64,000 bases of DNA from Candidatus Magasanikiibacteriota bacterium (GTDB lineage: Bacteria > Patescibacteriota > Patescibacteriia > Magasanikbacterales > UBA922). Under the pieces are notes generated by a model. The model was not told the DNA's origin, searched no databases, and saw only the letters and a list, made by a program, of their open reading frames with translations. The translations under genes and the position numbers were made by a program. Every line of letters starts with the position of its first letter. Position 1 is the stretch's first letter. Shown here piece by piece: positions 1-8,417 of the stretch. The stretch is from assembly GCA_003518365.1 (NCBI GenBank), contig DOYU01000022.1, forward strand, positions 29,502 through 93,501, in the 5' to 3' direction.

Positions 1-108
1 TATGGTGCAGAGCACAGCAAAGTCATGGATGCGTAGACTTCTTTCTCGCTTTTTGAAGTTCTAGAACCAAACTGCCACATTTCCCCATGTTATCCCTAGA
101 AAGAGGGC
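1..108. other. Upstream segment with no recognised gene
   Basis: No reading frame here resembles a known protein, and the long minus-strand frame that crosses this part is antisense to tuf. The segment may hold the end of a neighbouring locus cut by the window edge. I see no tRNA fold or terminator in it. Confidence 0.3.
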
Positions 109-137
109 TTGACGCATTGCGTTGTTTCCTATATAAT
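109..137 (+). promoter_or_regulatory. Promoter of tuf (-35/-10)
   Basis: TTGACG (109-114) and TATAAT (132-137) are separated by 17 bases, a near-consensus sigma-70-type promoter. Transcription should start near 144, giving tuf a leader of about 137 nt. No ribosome-binding purine tract is seen in that leader. Confidence 0.75.
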
Positions 138-280
138 CGACACGCGTAACTTTTACGCCTTTTTTTCCGGCTCTGCGAAAGCAACACCGGATAGAATCTT
201 AGATAAAACAAAGTATCATACCGCTGGACACAAATCTGTGCTGACCACTCAGTGCAGTGCGGTGAATAATGTATGCCACT

Positions 281-1471
281 ATGGCAGAGTTTAATCGTTC
301 CAAACCTCACGTGAATGTGGGTACCATTGGTCACGTAGACCATGGCAAAACAACGACCACTGCAGCGATCCTTGCTGTTGCTGGTGCACATGGGCTTGTT
401 GCTCAGACAAAAGGTGTCGATGCTATCGACGCTGCACCAGAAGAAAAGGCACGTGGTATTACTATCGCGACTGCACACGTAGAATACGAGACAGATGCTC
501 GTCACTACGCACACGTGGACTGTCCAGGCCATGCTGACTATGTCAAGAACATGATCACTGGTGCTGCACAGATGGACGGGGCTATCCTCGTTGTATCAGC
601 TGCAGACGGCCCTATGCCGCAGACACGTGAACACATCTTGCTTGCTCGCCAGGTAGGTGTGCCTTACATCGTGGTCTTTTTGAACAAAGTCGACCAAGTA
701 TCTGATCCAGAACTTATCGACCTCGTAGAAGAAGAAATCAAAGACCTCTTGAACAAATACGAATTCCCTGGAGACACCACACCTATCATCCGTGGGTCTG
801 CACTCAAAGCTCTTGAAAATCCAAGCGATGACGCTGCAAGTAAGCCAATCATGGATCTTTTGAAGACGCTTGATGAATATATCCCAACACCTGTACGTGA
901 CCTCGACAAACCATTCTTCATGTCTATTGAAGACGTGTTCTCTATTGAAGGACGTGGTACGGTTGTTACTGGTCGTGTTGACCGTGGGTCAGTAAAAGTT
1001 GGAGAAGAAGTAGAAATTGTTGGTATGAAAGCTCAAACCAGTAAGACTACTGTGACTGGAGTTGAAATGTTCAACAAGAGTCTTGACCAAGCGCAAGCTG
1101 GTGACAACGCAGGTGTCCTCCTTCGTGGTACAAAGAAAGATGAAGTAGAGCGCGGACAAGTACTGGCAAAACCAGGTACTATTACGCCTCATACTGAATT
1201 TGAAGCAGAAGTAGTTGCGCTCACCAAAGAAGAAGGTGGACGACACAAACCATTCTTCAATAAATACAAACCACAGTTTTACATCAACACAACTGATGTA
1301 ACAGGAGAAGTCACCTTGCCTGCTGGCACAGAAATGGTCATGCCTGGTGATACTGTGAATCTCAATATCAAACTCATCGTCCCAGTTGCGCTTGAAGAGA
1401 AGACTCGCTTTGCTATTCGTGAAGGTGGTCGAACCGTCGGCGCTGGTGTGGTAACGAAGATTATTCAATAA
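281..1471 (+). CDS. tuf: Elongation factor Tu
   Basis: EF-Tu is the GTPase that delivers aminoacyl-tRNA to the ribosomal A site. The 396-residue protein has the usual length. It shows the P-loop GHVDHGKT (about residues 17-24), the switch region ending [13 protein letters not shown] (G3) and NKVD (G4), followed by the two beta-barrel domains and a canonical C-terminus. The start was put at 281 rather than an in-frame ATG at 269 because the protein then begins [17 protein letters not shown], the usual EF-Tu start, and has T before ATG like all its neighbours. It has its own promoter and is followed by a hairpin before rpsJ. Identification is certain. Confidence 0.98.
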   Translation: MAEFNRSKPHVNVGTIGHVDHGKTTTTAAILAVAGAHGLVAQTKGVDAIDAAPEEKARGITIATAHVEYETDARHYAHVDCPGHADYVKNMITGAAQMDGAILVVSAADGPMPQTREHILLARQVGVPYIVVFLNKVDQVSDPELIDLVEEEIKDLLNKYEFPGDTTPIIRGSALKALENPSDDAASKPIMDLLKTLDEYIPTPVRDLDKPFFMSIEDVFSIEGRGTVVTGRVDRGSVKVGEEVEIVGMKAQTSKTTVTGVEMFNKSLDQAQAGDNAGVLLRGTKKDEVERGQVLAKPGTITPHTEFEAEVVALTKEEGGRHKPFFNKYKPQFYINTTDVTGEVTLPAGTEMVMPGDTVNLNIKLIVPVALEEKTRFAIREGGRTVGAGVVTKIIQ

Positions 1472-1480
1472 TAGAAAACC

Positions 1481-1517
1481 GGAGGAGAGCCGCACTGCGG
1501 CTTTCCTCCTTTTCTTT
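1481..1517 (+). terminator. Hairpin with T-rich tail between tuf and rpsJ
   Basis: GGAGGA and AGCCGCA pair with TGCGGCT and TCCTCC in a long GC-rich stem, followed by TTTTCTTTC. It can end or attenuate transcription after tuf, so rpsJ may receive only read-through from the tuf promoter. Confidence 0.65.
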
Positions 1518-1530
1518 CTTCCGTTCTTTT

Positions 1531-1884
1531 ATGACAGCAGACAAGCACCCACAACAAGACGACGACACGCAGACCGCTGGATCAAAGCTTCGTATTAAGA
1601 TCCGCGCATACGATAATAAAATTATCGATATCGCTACAAAAACGATTATCGACACAGCTGAACGAAACGGTGCAAAAGTCGTCGGACCAGTTCCACTTCC
1701 TACTGAGACGGCAAAATTTAGTGTAAACCGTTCTACCTTTGTTCACAAACCTGCGCAAGAACAGTACGAAATGCGAACGCACAAGCGTCTGATTGATATT
1801 ATTTCACCTTCACCAAAAGCAATCGATGCTCTCATGAGTCTCAATTTGCCAGCGGGAGTTGATGTAGAGATCAAGATGAGTTAG
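1531..1884 (+). CDS. rpsJ: 30S ribosomal protein S10
   Basis: S10 (uS10) is a 30S head protein and also a NusG-binding antitermination factor. The core starts at about residue 19 (KLRIKIRAYDNKIID) and includes the typical GPVPLPTE and the basic EMRTHKRLIDI segment. A polar N-terminal extension of about 18 residues (many D, Q, T) makes the protein 117 aa against about 103 in common S10. It sits between a hairpin after tuf and a strong terminator, so it is separated from the rest of the S10 operon, which is unusual. No Shine-Dalgarno is present. Confidence 0.97.
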   Translation: MTADKHPQQDDDTQTAGSKLRIKIRAYDNKIIDIATKTIIDTAERNGAKVVGPVPLPTETAKFSVNRSTFVHKPAQEQYEMRTHKRLIDIISPSPKAIDALMSLNLPAGVDVEIKMS

Positions 1885-1913
1885 TTGCAAGTAGCAATGA
1901 ACAACTAGCAATA

Positions 1914-1950
1914 AACAAAAAAATAGTCCGAAAGGGCTGTTTTTTTTGTT
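1914..1950 (+). terminator. Intrinsic terminator after rpsJ
   Basis: An A-rich arm, AGTCC, a GAAA tetraloop, GGGCT and a run of eight T form a classic intrinsic terminator. It closes the tuf-rpsJ unit and is part of the 603-base gene-free stretch before rplC. Confidence 0.8.
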
Positions 1951-1964
1951 TGGTGGTAATGCAA

Positions 1965-2063
1965 GCAACCCTACCTCCTGTCCTCCTTCCCTTAAAAAGG
2001 GAAAGAGGAACGTGCTAAGAAGGTTTCCTCCTCTTTTTAAGGGAAGGGTTAGGGTGGGGTTGC
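1965..2063. repeat. Palindromic intergenic repeat, copy 1
   Basis: The element starts GCAACCCTACC and ends with the near-complement GGTGGGGTTGC. Inner arms CTTCCCTTAAAAAG and CTTTTTAAGGGAAG also pair. A shorter copy with the same ends and inner arms lies at 53732-53808. This is a mobile-looking palindromic repeat family with no coding capacity. Confidence 0.8.
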
Positions 2064-2168
2064 GTTGCCGCAAGAAAAAAAAGTACAAAATCCAGCCTGC
2101 ACGGAGCAATCGAACGAAGTGAGATGAAGCCGTGTGGATAACCTATCAATAAACCAACATATCTGCAC

Positions 2169-2197
2169 TTGACAGCCTAGAGAAAGTGAGATACAAT
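2169..2197 (+). promoter_or_regulatory. Promoter of the rplC-rplO block
   Basis: TTGACA (2169-2174) and TACAAT (2192-2197) with exactly 17 bases between them. It is the only strong promoter seen for the whole r-protein run and lies about 290 bases before rplC, so the transcript has a long untranslated leader. Confidence 0.8.
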
Positions 2198-2487
2198 TGT
2201 GCCGCACTCAATACTTATATTTCTGTGCACGATAGCTTCATTCGCGGAGCAGATAAGATCTTCTCTTTCGACTCATTCAGTGGTTCAGGGAAAGAAAACA
2301 TCTGTGGACGCCCGAAGATATCAGGAGAACACTACTGACACATTCCAATTTGTTACAAGCCTTCGCAAGTCCGCCTTGGGCGGATTATTCCATAAGGCTA
2401 GAAAGAAAGGGTCCAATGCCGTTGTATTGATATCTTTCTTTCTAGTTTTTTGTTACCTTCCCGCATTGCGGGAAGCAATGACTGCAT
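2198..2487 (+). promoter_or_regulatory. Structured leader of the r-protein operon with attenuator-like hairpin
   Basis: Three hairpins lie between promoter and rplC. One is TCCGCC/GGCGGA near 2370-2384. The second is a perfect 12-bp stem CTAGAAAGAAAG (2398-2409) with CTTTCTTTCTAG (2434-2445) followed by six T (2446-2451), which has the form of an intrinsic terminator inside the leader. The third is CTTCCCGC/GCGGGAAG (2457-2475), ending 12 bases before the ATG. The form suggests regulation by premature termination, perhaps by an r-protein as L4 does in the E. coli S10 leader; the mechanism here is inference. Confidence 0.65.
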
Positions 2488-3255
2488 ATGAAATGTATTT
2501 TAGGAACAAAAAAAACAATGACACAGATCTTCCGTGAGGATGGTACTGTTGTTCCGGTTACTCGTGTACAGGCAGGTCCATGTGTTGTCACACAAGTGAA
2601 AACGGTAAAGCGTGATGGTGTGAGTGCCCTACAGATTGGATTTGGTCCACAAAAAGCATTTCGCCTTACAAAACCACTCAAAGGACATTTGAAAGATATC
2701 GATGCTGTTAGACATATGCGTGATTTCCGCGCACCAGAGGATCATGGTCTTTCTCGAGGTGATAGTTTCACAGTCAGTATTTTTTCTGAGGGAGACCGTG
2801 TGGAAGTTGTCGGCGTATCAAAAGGAAAAGGATTCCAAGGTGTTGTCAAACGTCATGGATTTCGTGGGGCACCTGCAAGCCATGGTCATAAAGATCAGCT
2901 TCGCATGCCTGGAAGTATTGGTGCCGGCGGTGTGCAGCGTGTATTCAAAGGCGTTCGTATGGGCGGACACATGGGAGACCAGCAAGTCACTGTGAAAAAT
3001 TTGGAAATTGTTGGTATTGATGAAGAAAAAAATGAATTGTTGATCAAAGGCGCTGTTCCTGGTGCATTTGGTGGTTTATTGATAATTTCTACCGAAGAAG
3101 GAACCATTGAGGTTGCTCATGCTGCGGAAACAAAAGCGGATGCTACTGATGAGCTTGTTGACGATACAAAGAAAGAAGAACGCACCGAAGTTACTCCTGA
3201 AACTAAGGTTGAGGAGACCCCTGAAGAAAAGAAAGAAGAAGCACCTGCTGCATAA
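2488..3255 (+). CDS. rplC: 50S ribosomal protein L3
   Basis: L3 (uL3) is an early-assembly 50S protein reaching the peptidyl-transferase region. The start MKCILGTKKTMTQIF is diagnostic, and the central loop KGKGFQGVVKRHGFRG and GSIGAGG segments are conserved. The last roughly 55 residues form an acidic, low-complexity Glu/Lys/Thr/Ala tail not found in ordinary L3, giving 255 aa. First gene of the block, behind a long structured leader. No Shine-Dalgarno; T precedes ATG. Confidence 0.97.
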   Translation: MKCILGTKKTMTQIFREDGTVVPVTRVQAGPCVVTQVKTVKRDGVSALQIGFGPQKAFRLTKPLKGHLKDIDAVRHMRDFRAPEDHGLSRGDSFTVSIFSEGDRVEVVGVSKGKGFQGVVKRHGFRGAPASHGHKDQLRMPGSIGAGGVQRVFKGVRMGGHMGDQQVTVKNLEIVGIDEEKNELLIKGAVPGAFGGLLIISTEEGTIEVAHAAETKADATDELVDDTKKEERTEVTPETKVEETPEEKKEEAPAA

Positions 3256-3265
3256 TGCTATCTAT

Positions 3266-3886
3266 ATGAATGTATCAGTCTACAATGTACAAGGGAAGAA
3301 GGAAAAAGACATGGCATTGAATGATGCAATCTTTGGTGTGCCTACAAAAACTGCACTTGTGCATCAGGTATATCATGCGATTGAAGCAAATGCACGTGAA
3401 CCTTGGGCTCATACAAAAACAAAAGACGAAGTTCGTGGTGGTGGAAAAAAACCATGGAAACAAAAGGGGACTGGTCGCGCGCGACATGGATCTACTCGTT
3501 CTCCAATATGGAAAGGCGGCGGTGTGACGTTTGGTCCACGAAATGTTCGAAATTATACCCAGCGTATCAACAAAAAAATGAAACAGCTTGCAACAAAGAT
3601 GGTGCTTTCTTCCAAAGCAAAGAATGAGAAATTTTTTATTGTTGAAGGGCTTACCGATTTGAAAAAAACAAAAGACATGTCAACCCTCGTGAAGACATTG
3701 CCTCTCAATGGAAAAAGTACCTTGATCATTGGTGGAGAGGGAGAAGATTTTGGATTGATTGTTCGAAATATTCCACAAGTACATTTGCAACGAGCAATTG
3801 ATATGAACGTGGTTGATATTTTGCATCATCAATATATTGTTGCTACACAAAAAGCAATAGAAACTCTTGAATCACGTTTGGCATAA
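3266..3886 (+). CDS. rplD: 50S ribosomal protein L4
   Basis: L4 (uL4) binds 23S rRNA with a long loop reaching the exit tunnel. The loop is recognisable as GGGKKPWKQKGTGRARHGS and IWKGGGVTFGP. I place the start at 3266 (MNVSVYNVQGKKE), because the upstream part of the open frame is a basic out-of-frame reading of the L3 tail. The result is 206 aa, normal length. It begins 10 bases after rplC and is followed by rplW after 5 bases, so it is co-transcribed. In several bacteria L4 represses its own operon through the leader. Confidence 0.96.
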   Translation: MNVSVYNVQGKKEKDMALNDAIFGVPTKTALVHQVYHAIEANAREPWAHTKTKDEVRGGGKKPWKQKGTGRARHGSTRSPIWKGGGVTFGPRNVRNYTQRINKKMKQLATKMVLSSKAKNEKFFIVEGLTDLKKTKDMSTLVKTLPLNGKSTLIIGGEGEDFGLIVRNIPQVHLQRAIDMNVVDILHHQYIVATQKAIETLESRLA

Positions 3887-3891
3887 TTGCT

Positions 3892-4272
3892 ATGGGAATT
3901 TTGAAACGAAAGACAACTGATACAAAAGCAAAAAAAGAAACAACACCTGTTTTAGAAGAAAAGAAACGTGTGTCTGTGCAGAATGCATTTGTTCACAAAC
4001 GTATCTTACTGGGAGCACATGTCAGTGAAAAAGCGGCAAGTGTGGAATCTACAGGACGGTACACATTCCGTGTGGCAATCAATGCAACCAAAAATGATAT
4101 TTCTACTGAGATAAAAACACACTACGGTATCGCTCCTCTTTCAGTTCGTGTTATCAATGTAGAAGGAAAAAATGTTCGATTTGGTCGAACCCTGGGCAAG
4201 CGAAAAGATTGGAAAAAAGCTATTGTTACTCTGCCAGAAGGAAAGCATATTGATATTCATTCTGGTGTTTAA
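3892..4272 (+). CDS. rplW: 50S ribosomal protein L23
   Basis: L23 (uL23) lies at the tunnel exit and docks trigger factor and SRP. The core begins near residue 36 (LGAHVSEKAASVESTGRYTF) and contains the VRVINVEGKNVRFGRTLGKR loop and the KKAIVTLPEG end. A Lys/Thr-rich N-terminal extension of about 35 residues is extra compared with common bacterial L23. It lies between rplD and rplB in conserved order. Confidence 0.95.
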   Translation: MGILKRKTTDTKAKKETTPVLEEKKRVSVQNAFVHKRILLGAHVSEKAASVESTGRYTFRVAINATKNDISTEIKTHYGIAPLSVRVINVEGKNVRFGRTLGKRKDWKKAIVTLPEGKHIDIHSGV

Positions 4273-4281
4273 TATCCTGGT

Positions 4282-5124
4282 ATGCCGATAAAAAAATATA
4301 AGCCAACAACTCCAGGACGACGCGGTGCTAGTGCACAAGACTTTTCTGATATTACAAAGAAACGCCCTGAGAAATCTCTTACGAAAGTGTTAAAAAAACA
4401 CAGTGGAAGAAATAATACAGGAAGTATTACGGTCCGACATCGAGGCGGCGGCGTAAAGAAGTTGTACCGCATGGTTGATTTCAAACGATTTTCATTTGAT
4501 ACGCCCGCTACTGTTGAAGCGATCGAATATGATCCAAACCGTGGTGCTCGTATTGCGCTCGTTTCATTTGAAGATAACACAAAAGCATATTACATCGCAG
4601 CAAAAGGACAAAAAGTAGGCGATGTAGTCATATCATCACAACAAAAAATAGACGCAACCATTGGAAACCGCATGCCTCTCGAACATATTCCTGTTGGTCT
4701 GTTCGTATACAATGTTGAATTGGCACCAATGACTGGGGGATCTATTGTACGCGGTGCAGGAACAAGTGCGCAGCTTCAAACGATCGAAGGTGCCTTTGCT
4801 CAGTTGAAATTTCCTTCAGGAGAAATTCGTTTGATCCCAAAAGAAGCACTCGCAACTGTTGGGACTGTCAGTAATCCGGAATACAACTTGGTACGACTTG
4901 GAAAAGCAGGACGCATGCGAAAGAAAGGTTGGAAACCAACAGTCAAGGGACGAGCAATGAATCCTGTAGATCATCCTCACGGAGGAGGGGAAGGGCGAAC
5001 CAGTACAGGTCTCAAAGGTGGTCCAAAGACCCCATGGGGAAAGAAAGCAATGGGTGTCAAAACACGAAATAAAAAGAAGGCAAGCAGTAAATTTATTCTC
5101 CACCGCCGTAAAGGCAAGAAATAA
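4282..5124 (+). CDS. rplB: 50S ribosomal protein L2
   Basis: L2 (uL2) joins the subunits and supports peptidyl-transferase activity. The 280-aa protein starts MPIKKYKPTTPGRRG and has the conserved RHRGGGVKKLYR, EYDPNRGARIAL, and the essential C-terminal MNPVDHPHGGGEGR with its conserved His, then TPWGKKAMGVKTR. Normal length and order. The 89-base spacer to rpsS holds an inverted repeat. Confidence 0.98.
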   Translation: MPIKKYKPTTPGRRGASAQDFSDITKKRPEKSLTKVLKKHSGRNNTGSITVRHRGGGVKKLYRMVDFKRFSFDTPATVEAIEYDPNRGARIALVSFEDNTKAYYIAAKGQKVGDVVISSQQKIDATIGNRMPLEHIPVGLFVYNVELAPMTGGSIVRGAGTSAQLQTIEGAFAQLKFPSGEIRLIPKEALATVGTVSNPEYNLVRLGKAGRMRKKGWKPTVKGRAMNPVDHPHGGGEGRTSTGLKGGPKTPWGKKAMGVKTRNKKKASSKFILHRRKGKK

Positions 5125-5131
5125 TTTAGAG

Positions 5132-5190
5132 AAGGCTTAGAAGGCCTAGAAGGCTCGGAAAGATATTCTTTCTCTGCCTTCCCAAGCCTT
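5132..5190. repeat. Inverted repeat in rplB-rpsS spacer
   Basis: AAGGCTTAGAAGGC (5132-5145) faces GCCTTCCCAAGCCTT (5176-5190), and both arms lie within runs of AGAAGGC/CCTTCC-type units. There is no T tract, so it is more likely a repeat or mRNA-processing hairpin than a terminator. Confidence 0.55.
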
Positions 5191-5213
5191 CCAAGTCCTC
5201 CAAGCATACATTT

Positions 5214-5525
5214 ATGTCACGAAGTTTGAAAAAAGGACCTTACGTTGATCCAAAAATCATTGCGAAGGTTCACAAAGCAAAAGCAGATAATGATCGTACT
5301 CCAATTAAGACATGGTCACGATCCTGCACCATCACGCCAGACATGGTGGGTGTTTCCTTTGCTGTGCACAATGGACGCAAGTTTATTGAGTTCACAGTGG
5401 ATGAAAACATGGTAGGACATAAATTTGGTGAATTTTCTCCAACACGAACCTTTAAGGCACACAGTGGAAAACTTGCAAAAGAAAGCACAACGAAACCACC
5501 AGCACCAAAACCACAGCAAAAATAA
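5214..5525 (+). CDS. rpsS: 30S ribosomal protein S19
   Basis: S19 (uS19) is a head protein near the decoding A-site finger. The start [14 protein letters not shown] and the motifs [24 protein letters not shown] and [18 protein letters not shown] are diagnostic. The tail is Lys/Pro-rich (PPAPKPQQK), making 103 aa against about 92. It follows rplB after a repeat-bearing spacer and precedes rplV by 50 bases. Confidence 0.97.
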   Translation: MSRSLKKGPYVDPKIIAKVHKAKADNDRTPIKTWSRSCTITPDMVGVSFAVHNGRKFIEFTVDENMVGHKFGEFSPTRTFKAHSGKLAKESTTKPPAPKPQQK

Positions 5526-5575
5526 TTGACAACCAGTAACAAACAGCGTATAGTGCGCCCACCTATCACATACAT

Positions 5576-6034
5576 ATGAAACGGCAAGCAACAGCAAAAT
5601 TGAACAATCTCCGCGTAGCACCACGAAAAGTGCGGCTGCTTGTTGACCTCATCCGTGGTATGCATGCTGCTGATGCATTGGTACAGCTCAAATTTTCAAA
5701 AAAACACGCTGCATCATCTGTATTGAAATTACTCCGCAGCGCGGTTGCAAACGCTGAACATAATGCAGATATTGACATTGATACATTGATGGTAAAAGAA
5801 GCATACGTAGACGGTGGTCCGATTTTGTATCGCTGGATGCCACGAGCATTTGGTCGGGCAGGAAAAATCCGTAAGCGTACAAGCCACATTACGCTCGTGC
5901 TCGAAGGTGATGAAAAAGCGACAAAAAAAGCACCTAAAGCATCAACGCAAAAAAAAGAAGAAATGAAAGAAGATGTACAGACAAAGAATGCAGATGAAAT
6001 CCCTGCGAAAAAAGAAAAAAAGGCAAAGAAATAA
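5576..6034 (+). CDS. rplV: 50S ribosomal protein L22
   Basis: L22 (uL22) lines the peptide exit tunnel with a long beta-hairpin. Seen here are NLRVAPRKVRLLVDLIRG, the alpha-helical middle, VDGGPILYRWMPRAFGRAGK (tunnel hairpin) and SHITLVLEG. After about residue 117 a Lys/Glu-rich tail of about 35 residues follows and ends KKEKKAKK, which ordinary L22 lacks. The spacer to rpsC (6035-6071) consists of short imperfect CATTC repeats. Confidence 0.96.
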   Translation: MKRQATAKLNNLRVAPRKVRLLVDLIRGMHAADALVQLKFSKKHAASSVLKLLRSAVANAEHNADIDIDTLMVKEAYVDGGPILYRWMPRAFGRAGKIRKRTSHITLVLEGDEKATKKAPKASTQKKEEMKEDVQTKNADEIPAKKEKKAKK

Positions 6035-6071
6035 TTCTGCATTCGAAATTCTACATTCAACATTCTGATAT

Positions 6072-6797
6072 ATGGGACATAAAGTTCATCCAAAAATTCA
6101 CCGCACTGGTATCATCTACACATGGGACTCTCGTTGGTTCTCAAAAGATGATTATGCTACCTATGCTGAGCAAGATATTGCTATTCGTACGTATCTTGGG
6201 AAAAAGTTCAAGGATGCGCATATTGATCGCATCAGTATTGAACGTGGTCCAAAGAACGTAACCGTAACTATTTTGGCAGCAAAACCAGGATATATTATTG
6301 GACGCGGTGGAAAAGGTTTGGACGATGTCCGAAAATATATCGAACGAAAGATTTTGAAAATGATTCTGAAAGTGAAATTGAATGTCCGTGAAGTCAGTAC
6401 ACCAGCGCTTTCTGCGATGGTTGTGGGACAATCAATTGCAACTGATCTTGAAAAACGTATTCCATTCCGACGTTCCATGAAACAGTCTATTAAGCGTGTC
6501 ATGGAAGCAAACGCAGGTGGTGTCAAAATTCAGGTATCAGGGCGTCTCAATGGCGCTGATATCGCTCGATCTGAAAAACTTGCTGCAGGAAAAGTTCCAT
6601 TGATTACGCTTCGTGGTGATGTAGATTACGGAAGAGTTGAAGCGCATACCACATACGGTGTTATCGGTGTGAAGGTATGGATCTATCATGGGGAAGTATT
6701 TGGTCGAAAAGACGTGTTTGATATAGCTGATGAACCAAAAACACAAACAGCACGTCGCCGAAAGCGACCTGCAAGACGACTGTCTGATAAGAACTAA
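6072..6797 (+). CDS. rpsC: 30S ribosomal protein S3
   Basis: S3 (uS3) forms part of the mRNA entry channel and helicase. The start MGHKVHPKIHRTGI, the KH domain motif GYIIGRGGKGLDDVRK (GxxG), and the C-terminal domain with EANAGGVKIQVSGRLNGADIAR and AHTTYGVIGVKVWIYHGE are all present. The 241-aa length is normal, with a short basic tail. Overlap-free, 8 bases before rplP. Confidence 0.97.
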   Translation: MGHKVHPKIHRTGIIYTWDSRWFSKDDYATYAEQDIAIRTYLGKKFKDAHIDRISIERGPKNVTVTILAAKPGYIIGRGGKGLDDVRKYIERKILKMILKVKLNVREVSTPALSAMVVGQSIATDLEKRIPFRRSMKQSIKRVMEANAGGVKIQVSGRLNGADIARSEKLAAGKVPLITLRGDVDYGRVEAHTTYGVIGVKVWIYHGEVFGRKDVFDIADEPKTQTARRRKRPARRLSDKN

Positions 6798-6805
6798 GAA
6801 ACGGT

Positions 6806-7216
6806 ATGCTTATCCCAAAAAAAGTAAAACACAGAAAATGGCATAAACCGCGACGCGGGAATAAAGGTACCGCGAGCCGTACAAACACGATTGCTTTTGG
6901 TACGGTCGGTGTTGTGGCAACAACGCATAGTTGGGTCACATCACGACAGATCGAATCTGCTCGTCGTGTCTTGACTCGGTACGTCCGCCGTGGTGGAAAG
7001 GTCTGGATTCGTATTTTCCCAGATCGACCAGTCACCAAAAAAGGTTCTGAAGTACCTATGGGAAAAGGAAAAGGCGCACCTGATCATTATGTCTGTACGG
7101 TAAAGCCAGGAACTGTCATGTTTGAAATGGGTGGTCTCCCTGTAGAAAAAGCACAAGAAGCATTGGAATTCGCGGGGCATAAATTGCCAGTAAAAACAAA
7201 AATTATTACGAAGTAA
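6806..7216 (+). CDS. rplP: 50S ribosomal protein L16
   Basis: L16 (uL16) contacts the A-site tRNA. The start MLIPKKVKHRKWHKPRRGNK, the LTRYVRRGGKVWIRIFPDRP core and MGKGKGAPDHYVCTVKPG loop are diagnostic. 136 aa, normal. It ends 3 bases before rpmC in the conserved L16-L29-S17 order. Confidence 0.97.
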   Translation: MLIPKKVKHRKWHKPRRGNKGTASRTNTIAFGTVGVVATTHSWVTSRQIESARRVLTRYVRRGGKVWIRIFPDRPVTKKGSEVPMGKGKGAPDHYVCTVKPGTVMFEMGGLPVEKAQEALEFAGHKLPVKTKIITK

Positions 7217-7219
7217 TAT

Positions 7220-7414
7220 ATGGAACTTGTAGAATTGAAGCAAAAAACAGGAGATGATTTGAAGACTTTGCTCATCGAGCAACGTGCTCATTTAAAAGAG
7301 CTTCAATTTCAGGCACATGAAGGGCAGCTCAAGCAAATCCATACCATTAAGCAGACAAAAAAAGTGATTGCCCAAATTTTGACACTGCTTAATGTAGCGG
7401 CATCAAAGCAATAA
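7220..7414 (+). CDS. rpmC: 50S ribosomal protein L29
   Basis: L29 (uL29) is a small helical hairpin protein at the tunnel exit next to L23. The 64-aa product has two predicted helices and the typical LIEQRAHLKELQFQAHEGQL and KQTKKVIAQILTLLN parts. Its sequence is divergent, but the position between rplP and rpsQ is decisive. Confidence 0.92.
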   Translation: MELVELKQKTGDDLKTLLIEQRAHLKELQFQAHEGQLKQIHTIKQTKKVIAQILTLLNVAASKQ

Positions 7415-7421
7415 AGATTTT

Positions 7422-7703
7422 ATGACTACGAAGAATCACACAACACAAACTCCAAAAGTTATCAAGCGAGAATTCGAAGGTACTGTTGTTTCTGCAAAGG
7501 AACAAAAAACAGTCCATGTTCGTGTGGAAACTGTAAAAATGCATCCAAAGTATAAAAAACAGTATGTCACAAGTCGAAAATACGCAGTGCATGATGAAAA
7601 AGGGACTGTGCAGGAAGGTGATGTTGTCCGATTTCAAGAATGCCGCCCATATAGCAAGACAAAACGATGGTTTGTGATTTCAGTTGTAAAGAAAACTGCA
7701 TAA
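7422..7703 (+). CDS. rpsQ: 30S ribosomal protein S17
   Basis: S17 (uS17) is an OB-fold primary 16S rRNA binder. The fold is visible as FEGTVVSAKEQKTVHVRVE, HPKYKKQYVTSRKYAVHDE and GDVVRFQECRPYSKTKRW. 93 aa with a short polar N-terminal extension. It is placed between rpmC and rplN as expected. Confidence 0.95.
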   Translation: MTTKNHTTQTPKVIKREFEGTVVSAKEQKTVHVRVETVKMHPKYKKQYVTSRKYAVHDEKGTVQEGDVVRFQECRPYSKTKRWFVISVVKKTA

Positions 7704-7713
7704 TTCGTGAGAT

Positions 7714-8085
7714 ATGATCCAAGAAGAATCAGTGCTCAAAGTAGCCGACAATTCAGGAGCAAAGAGATTGAAGGTAATCCGCGTGCTCGGTGGATTTAAA
7801 AAACGATATGCGCATATCGGTGACATTGTGACATGTGCAGTGAAAGAAGCAGCGCCACGTGCTGCCATCAAAAAAGGTGATGTTGTTCATGCTGTATTGG
7901 TTCGCCAACGAAAAGAAATTCGACGAAAAGATGGTACCTATATCCGATTTGATGAAAATGCTGCCGTTGTTGTTGATAAGAAAAATAAAGAACCAAAGGG
8001 AACACGTATTTTTGGACCAGTTGCTCGAGAGCTTCGCGTAAAGGGATTCCAGAAAATTGTTTCTTTGGCACCTGAAGTACTCTAA
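7714..8085 (+). CDS. rplN: 50S ribosomal protein L14
   Basis: L14 (uL14) sits at the subunit interface and binds the silencing factor RsfS in many bacteria. Start [19 protein letters not shown], the [20 protein letters not shown] segment, [20 protein letters not shown] and the C-terminal [13 protein letters not shown] are all canonical. 123 aa, normal length. Confidence 0.97.
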   Translation: MIQEESVLKVADNSGAKRLKVIRVLGGFKKRYAHIGDIVTCAVKEAAPRAAIKKGDVVHAVLVRQRKEIRRKDGTYIRFDENAAVVVDKKNKEPKGTRIFGPVARELRVKGFQKIVSLAPEVL

Positions 8086-8092
8086 CATTTGT

Positions 8093-8413
8093 ATGAAGAT
8101 AAAAACAGGCGACAATGTAAAAATTCTTTCTGGAAAAGATAACGGAAAGACAGGAAAAGTTACACAAACTCTTTTTCACGAACAAAAGCAGCGATGGTTT
8201 GTCGTCGTCGAGGGATTGAATGCGATGAAACGACACATGAAACCACGACAGCGTGGAGAGAAAGGGCAAGTGTTGGAACTTTCACGTCCCATTGATGCAA
8301 GTAATGTTATGGTTATTGACCCTGCATCAAAAAAACCAACTCGCGTTGGATATAAAAAAGAAGGTTCAACAAAAAAACGTATAGCTAAAGTAAGTGGTGA
8401 ATACCTCGATTAG
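8093..8413 (+). CDS. rplX: 50S ribosomal protein L24
   Basis: L24 (uL24) starts 50S assembly and has a KOW motif. Seen: MKIKTGDNVKILSGKDNGKT (KOW), VVEGLNAMKRHMKPRQRGEKG, and the RVGYKKEGSTKKRIAK tail. An upstream in-frame start inside rplN was rejected because the protein begins normally at 8093, where T precedes ATG. 106 aa. It is 4 bases from rplE. Confidence 0.95.
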   Translation: MKIKTGDNVKILSGKDNGKTGKVTQTLFHEQKQRWFVVVEGLNAMKRHMKPRQRGEKGQVLELSRPIDASNVMVIDPASKKPTRVGYKKEGSTKKRIAKVSGEYLD

Positions 8414-8417
8414 TTTT

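Noticed and set aside
3107..3265. N-terminal extension of L4
   Set aside because: Out-of-frame reading of the Glu/Lys tail of L3; basic low-complexity sequence, and a normal L4 start exists at 3266.
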